The notes beneath the pieces were generated by a model. That model saw only the letters and a program-made list of their open reading frames with translations, did not search any database and was not told where the DNA came from. The translations under genes and the position numbers were made by a program. From Stenopsyche tienmushanensis (taxonomy: Eukaryota > Arthropoda > Insecta > Trichoptera > Stenopsychidae), in contig WACJ01000120.1 in the NCBI GenBank assembly GCA_008973525.1, forward strand, positions 496,001-560,000: a stretch of DNA of 64,000 nt. The letters run 5' to 3'. The first letter of the stretch is position 1, and every line of letters starts with the position of its first letter. Shown piece after piece: positions 58,308 to 64,000 of the stretch.

Positions 58308-59242
58308 TACTTTATTACACGATTTCGATTTTACACGATCAATGAATTGCCACGTATAAACGCAGCCTATTTATAATAAGAACGTATTTAAATAATTAGG
58401 ACGATGCTAAAAATGAAAACAAAATGTCGAAGCGATTAGTGTAAAACAAATTGTACGCAGAATATCAACAAAAATAAAATGGAACAATTGCTTGTTCAAC
58501 GTCTATATATTGCCATGTCGCACTTTTGGCATACATTTTACCTAAAGATTTAAACTCGTTTTGGATTTAAGCGATTTTTATACATTCCTTGATAGTAATG
58601 AGACTGTTTTCTTGTAAATAACAAGGGAGATAAGTTAATTACCAGATTGGGCAAAAATTGAGCATTTGCTTTACAATCGAAACAAATGTCTATGCAGCTA
58701 CAAATAAAAAATTTGAAATAATTTTTATTAAAATGTTGCAAGCGTTTAAAAATGTGAATGAGATTCAATTTTTTTAAAAATTATTATACATAAATATGTA
58801 ATACGATCGACAGTTTATAATGGCTAATATTGCTCCAATTTATTTTTAATTTTACAATCCAGTCCAATCCAGTTTTTTTAAAAAATATTTTATATATATT
58901 TGGTATGTATACCTGCTGGGTTTTTATTCGATTATGTGATATTTTTTATTATGTAGCATTTTTTAAAATTCATCTCCGATTTCTTCTTCTTCTTTAAGCG
59001 CCCAGTGCTCCAAGAAAGTTTTCGATTTAAAAAAAAAATAAGAATACTCTGTAGATATATAGAATGACATTTTGAATTTATTAAAAATATTTCTATGTGT
59101 TCAAATCGAAATTATATTTTTTTAGGTCAATTTAATTTATTAGTGCGTACGCATTGCGTTCACCGAGACGCTTGTTGTCGATCCCTGCGTTCACTGATTG
59201 TGACATTGGTATTGTTGACGCGCTAAAGTTGGGCTTGTCTTC
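58308..59242. other. Upstream region of the acyl-CoA dehydrogenase
   Basis: Mostly AT-rich. It turns CpG-richer at 59145-59240 (GCGTACGCATTGCGTTCACC), probably the promoter region. No TATA box is placed. A 35-codon minus-strand frame at 59070-58963 ends KTFLEHWALKEEEEIGDEF; it looks protein-like but is unrecognised and has no supported splice sites. Confidence 0.35.
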
Positions 59243-59263
59243 ATGTACAGTGTATCCGCAAAC

Positions 59264-62200
59264 ATGGCCTCGCTAACACAGGCAAGCTCCTTTTGAATGG
59301 AATATCCAAAGGGAGTTAACCTCAGAATTAAATAACCATGTTATTCCTTTGTTCCAGGTCGCTCGTCTTATCAGCCGCCCAGCCATCAGGGCCTTCTCAT
59401 CCAGTGAGGCATCTAGTCCTGGATTTTGTTTCGGTAAGAGACATAATTATTTATTCTACATTTAAATATATCAAATATAGTCATGTTTAATTGTATTAAT
59501 TGTTAGCATTCAAAAAGTAATTCATTTGATATTATGCAAATTATTTTAGCTCATTAGATGAGTGGAATTCTGCAACATAACCTTAAATACATCCATAAAT
59601 TATCAAAGTATTAGATGTAATTAACCAACCACTTTTTAATTATGCGAGAATGAACCGTTCATCGCTGTGGAAACATGCTTTTTTCAATTGCTCCTGAGTC
59701 AATTTATGACTAATTATTCATGCAATCAGATATTTAAGCACTCATTACTGCTGAATAATTTCGAGCAAATGTAATAATAGACTGTATTTAAAAACGTGGC
59801 TCGTGATCATTGACACATGCATTATTAAGATTATATAATTCAAAGATATGGAGAGCATAAGTTTGCCCTATGAACTTGAGGGCGTTGACATGCTAAAAGC
59901 AGTCTGATAGATAGTCTTGTGTACATTTTTTTTAAAATGCCATTTATCACCAGTTGAAAGATCTAAGGGCATTAAATAAAATTATAATCGACTATTGTTA
60001 ACTTAAATTATTGAATCTGCAATTTGCAGCTGTCGATTGATGTTTTCTTTCGTATTTAATTTCACACTTTCATTTTGTTTTTATTTGTCCACTATATAAT
60101 TTCAATAGTTATCTGTTGTTAATTACGCACTAATGAGATCCATTAATGTCCTGTTTGTTGAATATAAAATATATATATGGATTGATTGGTTATCTTCTAA
60201 TTAATTTGTGAAAATCAACACGAAAATAATTGGAACGTTCGTCTGTGTAATGTAGTGATATAACTGTTACGATGGCATAATTTTTATTACATTGAGATTA
60301 TATCTTACCTTTCTAACTCAAAAAAAGTGTTTGATATGTTAAGATAAGCGTGATTTACACTTATAAATAAGATTGACTTATCGCATAAAACTATAAGGTC
60401 TTTTAATAAGGACGCTTGTTTTTAAATCTAAATAATTTACATTTAAAAATCATTCGATTTTTTTTTTATGAAAGAATATTATATGGAATATAACGTCATT
60501 CAAATATCCGCTGCGGCTTTGCTTGGTGATTTTATTCGGGAGGTTAAGTTTTTGATAAACTTGTCACAAATCTGGCAAAATTTGCTAGATGGTGCTTTTT
60601 ATGTTGACTTTGAGGGCATCAATTGTTTGCAGTTTATACGCATAGAGCCTTAAAGCCATTTTGCTTGGTTCACACATCCATTCATCCATTCATCCTTTTG
60701 TGGATATATATTGTTTTTGTAGATATTATCAAACGATAATGATAATTGATCATGTCTTCAAAATACAGAACAGCTGTCACTTCAAAAATGAACTTATAAC
60801 CTATAACGCTAATATTAGATATTCATAATATTATCACAATTAAAAGATTTATCATAATTAATAAAAATACGCGGTGTTAAAATAAAATATATGTTCATTT
60901 TATCCAATTAAATTTTAATAATTTGCTGGTAAAAAGTATCTTATTGTTATTTCGCCACATAGAAATAGGTCACATTGCCATGGACGAAAATAACGCCGTT
61001 ATATCTATTTGGGATTAAATTTAAAAACAACGAGTGATCTGTCAATTGTGTGACCCAACCTCTAAATCTCGAGACTATAAGTTTATACTTTTTTACAAAC
61101 ATATTGTATAAATGCACTATTCATAATAATCATGTTTTTTAAACTAATTCGATTGCATTTATTTTCACGCTGCAACGCAGCCCATGCACTCTCATTTTAT
61201 TGAAAATGCTTATTTATGAACAGTTAATTCCTACCAATCTGTTCACTCGTTAAAGATATCGATTTTATTACGATGGGTTCTATGTTGAGTGTGAATTAAT
61301 ATGTTTAGCATAGATTTTAACTGTTTGAGTGCACCACACCAAATTTTGCAAATACTACAAATGCGAATTTGGAAAAATTTGATACCTTGTTGCAAAATAA
61401 AAATATGAACTAATTTAATTTATTTTTAAAGAAATAATCACATATGAATGTATTCACCACAAAATAAAATATATGCAAACACAATGCGAAACATGCTACC
61501 GCGTCAAATACACAATTTCTGATTAAATCAACGTTTATGTAACGTCGCGCTGCACTTTTGGTAAAAATTTCTCGCAAAGACATGGTCAAGTCAGCTGATT
61601 ATTATTTTTTACTTCTAAAAATAACAAGGGAGTTGAGGTTATTGACCAAATTGATTCTTGACTCGCACACTTGGTAGTGGCTTCATTTCACTTCTGACAT
61701 TTTAATTGTAGTTTTATATTTGTAATATTTTTGTGCAAAATTGCAATAATTACAAAATACAAAGTATTTTTTAAAAAAATCTGCAAACCATTAGGGATCT
61801 GGTGTTTTTGTTTTTCACAGACATAAAAATAATCTGATAATATGCATGATAGGTTGTAAATTTTATCATTGGCAATTGACATATAAAAGAAGGTAGATTT
61901 TATACACATATTTTTTTCTTATCAGAAGTGCCTTTTTGTACCTGAATATTGTCCAGTGTTGAAAATTGAATATATTGAAAGAGCATAGGTCAATCATTCT
62001 TATCTTTCATTTATTCGTACATGAATTGTCATTTTATAAATGTGAATAATATCAGTGTAGCGAAACTGTTCAGACAATATAGAATTAAAATCAGCGGTTC
62101 GCAACCTTTTTAGGCCCACAGACCACAAAATGGATTAAAATCCACAATTTTAATCCAGCAAATCACTAAATGGACTTTTGTGTTAAATATAATATATATT

Positions 62201-64000
62201 GAAATTCGTTTTTTAAGAAATAAGTATTAGTTAAAGTGAAAATAATTTATTTTAATGAATGCTGTACAATATTACTCAATTCAATAATTTCCATTATTAT
62301 TTATAATGGTCCTTCATAGATTAGGTAGCTTTTTAGTGCCTCTTTCGTAAAATTCGGCTGGTTTTCCATTAAAATAAGAATCCAAATGATTTTTCACTTG
62401 CTTCACAAAAGCAAATTTTTTATGTTCTAATAAACTTAAAAAGATGATAGTCTGAAGGTGCATATCAGGAGAATATGCATCGCTTTTTGGGTATTTCCGC
62501 TTTTAACCTATCTAATTGTGCACAGTATAGCTCTGCTGTGATAGTTTGGCCAGGTTTTAATAATTCATAGTGAATTGTGGCAAAAAAATCTCACCAAATA
62601 CAAAGGAGAACCTTTTTCAAGGATAATTACGGTTGAGGGGTAGAAACAGGAACTTGATTCCAAGAATGTTACTGTTTTTTCCTTCTCGGGCTGTTGTAGA
62701 GGATCCACTTCTCATCCTCAGTAACGATCCTTTTTAAAAATGGATCGGTTTCATACCTGGATAGTAGCGATGAACAAATGGTTATCCGTTGTTCCAAGGC
62801 CGTTGATGACAACTCGTGCAATACCCAAATTCCCACTTTTGAATTTTTTGAACCATCTATGCTATTTTCAACTATCACAGATGCTCAGGGTAGCGTGTTT
62901 TGCTTTTAATCCTTTGTCGAATAAAAACAGTAAACAAGATTGCAAATGTGTTTCATCAATTTCTAGCTTGGACTATATTAATGTTTATAATATCTATCAG
63001 ATATAAAAACAGAATATATGATAAAAGCAAAGGAATTTTAATGATTTTTTTGTAAACAAATATTTTTTTCTGTCTACTAGAGATAGAGAAATTTCGTTGC
63101 TGATGGTAATCTCATTTGCTTAAAATGATACCAAGCGACCTTTACATTATGCATTGGTTATTATCAGATACTGACACGGTCAATAAAGTCAAAAACAGTA
63201 AACAATTTTGTGACTGCACAGCTGATAAATATTCATATTTTTCTAGAATACTAAATAACTTTTCATCGAGTGTTTCCATGTTTTTTTAAAGTTGTATTTG
63301 TACTTTATTTAACACTTCAAAGCTTATCTTAGACAATAAGAAAACAAATATATGTGACAGCTTTGACCTTGCAAGGGCACTATCGAATTATATGACATTC
63401 AGCATACACATTATATAATATTTACATTAATACAATATGAATTTAGGATAGGAAATAGAGAACTATATAGATTCACGAGTTAAATTGATATTTTCATGTT
63501 TATTAACATCAAACTGTTCTAGCAGGATTGATAATTGTCCGAATTTACTATACTGTCTGCATTTTACCTGCTCCTGGAATATTCATTGGATGTATTCTTT
63601 ATAGAGTTTCTAATATTAAAATAAATAATTGTCTGGCGACATTGAGTCCTGGTATATTTGGTTGTCTCTTCCGATTTTGAATTTTTATCAGAAGAAATAT
63701 TCATATTGTACACCAGATCGTCTAGATCTTCTACAATGTCTACATCTACACTTTCTATAAAAACATTGTTTATTTTTTGTTCATTTAGTTTTTCTACTAG
63801 TTTGAAGAATTTTAGATTGACTGCACATGTCATAATCATCTGAAGGTTAAGTTCTATACCGTATTTAAGACTGTCAATTGTCATTCATTTGGAAACGGCT
63901 AAATTACAAATACGAAAATCAAATTCATTTTTAATTTTATTTTATATTTTCAGAATACAATGATGAACAAAAGGCACTTCAAGATCTGTCCAGAAAATTT
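59264..64000 (+). CDS. Mcad: Medium-chain acyl-CoA dehydrogenase, mitochondrial (5' part, exons 1-3)
   Basis: Exons: 59264-59281, 59358-59433 and 63954 to beyond 64000. They join in frame to MASLTQVARLISRPAIRAFS, SSEASSPGFCF and EYNDEQKALQDLSRKF. The last block is the N-terminus of mature medium-chain acyl-CoA dehydrogenases (FELTDEQKALQ..ARKF..EEI), FAD enzymes of mitochondrial beta-oxidation passing electrons to ETF. The first ~30 residues are Arg/Ser-rich and free of acids near the start, as in a matrix-targeting presequence. Intron 1 (76 bp) starts GCAAGC, a GC-AG intron; without splicing it, exon 2 has no in-frame ATG. A second in-frame ATG lies at 59243 in poorer context. Catalytic domains lie right of the window, so a related acyl-CoA dehydrogenase class is not fully excluded. 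Confidence 0.88.
62092..62160 (+). repeat. hAT-like terminus with adjacent 10-bp hairpin
   Basis: CAGCGGTTCGCAACCTTTTT at 62092-62111 fits the CAGNGGTTCNCAACCTTTTT consensus of many hAT element ends. A small hairpin follows (GGATTAAAAT 62132-62141 / ATTTTAATCC 62147-62156). The opposite terminus and an 8-bp duplication were not found, so this is a solo or truncated end. Confidence 0.5.
62290..62890 (-). pseudogene. Mariner transposase relic (mellifera-like)
   Basis: The minus-strand frame at 62878-62669 contains VLHELSSTALEQRITICSSL and DPFLKRIVTEDEKWILYNS, the first catalytic Asp block of mariner. After a gap and frame change, 62490-62320 gives SPDMHLQTIIFLSLLEHKKF and GKPAEFYERGTKKLPNL, the end of a mariner transposase (SPDLAPSDYHLF...). 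The second Asp block is lost. The third catalytic Asp appears replaced (SPDMHLQT instead of SPDLAPSD). It is distinct in sequence from the element at 21517. Confidence 0.85.
63560..63884 (-). pseudogene. PiggyBac-like transposase N-terminal relic
   Basis: The minus-strand frame ends near 63564 and contains LKFFKLVEKLNEQKINNVFI, then DIVEDLDDLVYNMNISSDKN. The second part is homologous to the plus-strand frame at 42733-42860 (NIIENLDNLVYMDISSDKN). Acidic N-termini like this precede the DDE domain in piggyBac-type transposases, and the 42733 copy runs into an FF.LFF motif. The copy is truncated and lies in intron 2 of the acyl-CoA dehydrogenase gene, antisense. Confidence 0.45.

Larger units (their letters stand above)
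59434..63953. other. Intron 2 of the acyl-CoA dehydrogenase gene
   Basis: 4.5-kb GT-AG intron. It holds a hAT-like end at 62092, a mariner relic at 62290-62890 (-) and a piggyBac-like relic at 63884-63560 (-). The phrase AATAACAAGGGAG followed by TTGACCAAATTGATTCTTGA at 61620-61665 recurs, diverged, near 58616-58665 (AATAACAAGGGAG, TTACCAGATTGGGC), indicating another minor repeat. Nothing else is recognised. Confidence 0.5.

Noticed and set aside
1..64000. CRISPR arrays, operons, rRNA genes, bacterial-type systems or viral insertions
   Set aside because: No regularly spaced repeats, no intact rRNA or tRNA and no compact intronless gene strings; coding traces belong to host genes or transposons.

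Overview
The window reads as nuclear DNA of an arthropod, most likely an insect. It is AT-rich, all genes are split by introns, and the proteins align best with my memory of insect orthologues. It also carries a mixed load of class II transposons (mariner, pogo/Tigger, piggyBac, hAT, PIF/Harbinger-like) plus non-LTR retrotransposon debris. The order cannot be fixed from this sequence alone. No prokaryotic features, CRISPR arrays, rRNA genes or intact tRNA genes were seen.

Four genes can be rebuilt exon by exon from reading-frame continuity and splice sites, and a fifth is represented by one exon. (1) The last six coding exons of frequenin / neuronal calcium sensor 1 lie on + at 180-6465; the 5' exons are outside. 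(2) ORC6, the smallest origin recognition complex subunit, is complete on - at 15555-12924 (six exons, 244 aa). (3) A 3'-terminal exon encoding a DM9/DUF3421 domain lies on - at 17238-17019. (4) VAP-33 (VAPA/VAPB-type ER membrane protein) is complete on - at 39761-27932 (seven exons, 258 aa, 9.2-kb first intron). (5) The first three exons of a medium-chain acyl-CoA dehydrogenase lie on + at 59264-64000, with a GC-AG first intron; the gene runs off the right edge. These genes do not form a shared pathway: calcium sensing at synapses, DNA replication, ER contact sites and mitochondrial beta-oxidation.

Introns and intergenic DNA are full of mobile-element remains. Clear structures are a 1,285-bp mariner at 21517-22801 (near-perfect terminal inverted repeats, broken transposase), a 2,192-bp piggyBac-type element at 43215-45406 flanked by TTAA, and a 1,108-bp hAT element at 45785-46892 with a perfect 8-bp target duplication. 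There is also a 200-bp PIF/Harbinger-like MITE at 54235-54434, a 614-bp pogo-like deletion derivative at 56560-57173, and three copies of a TTAA-flanked MITE at 10585, 23188 and 30775. The 40-58 kb interval is essentially a transposon graveyard between VAP-33 and the acyl-CoA dehydrogenase.

I found no convincing new biological system. The points most worth a second look are a Gly-to-Asp change in EF-hand 4 of frequenin, the GC-AG intron, a duplicated hairpin-bearing end in the piggyBac element, the new small element families, a perfect 19-bp-arm hairpin at 33746-33785, and a few open frames I could not identify.
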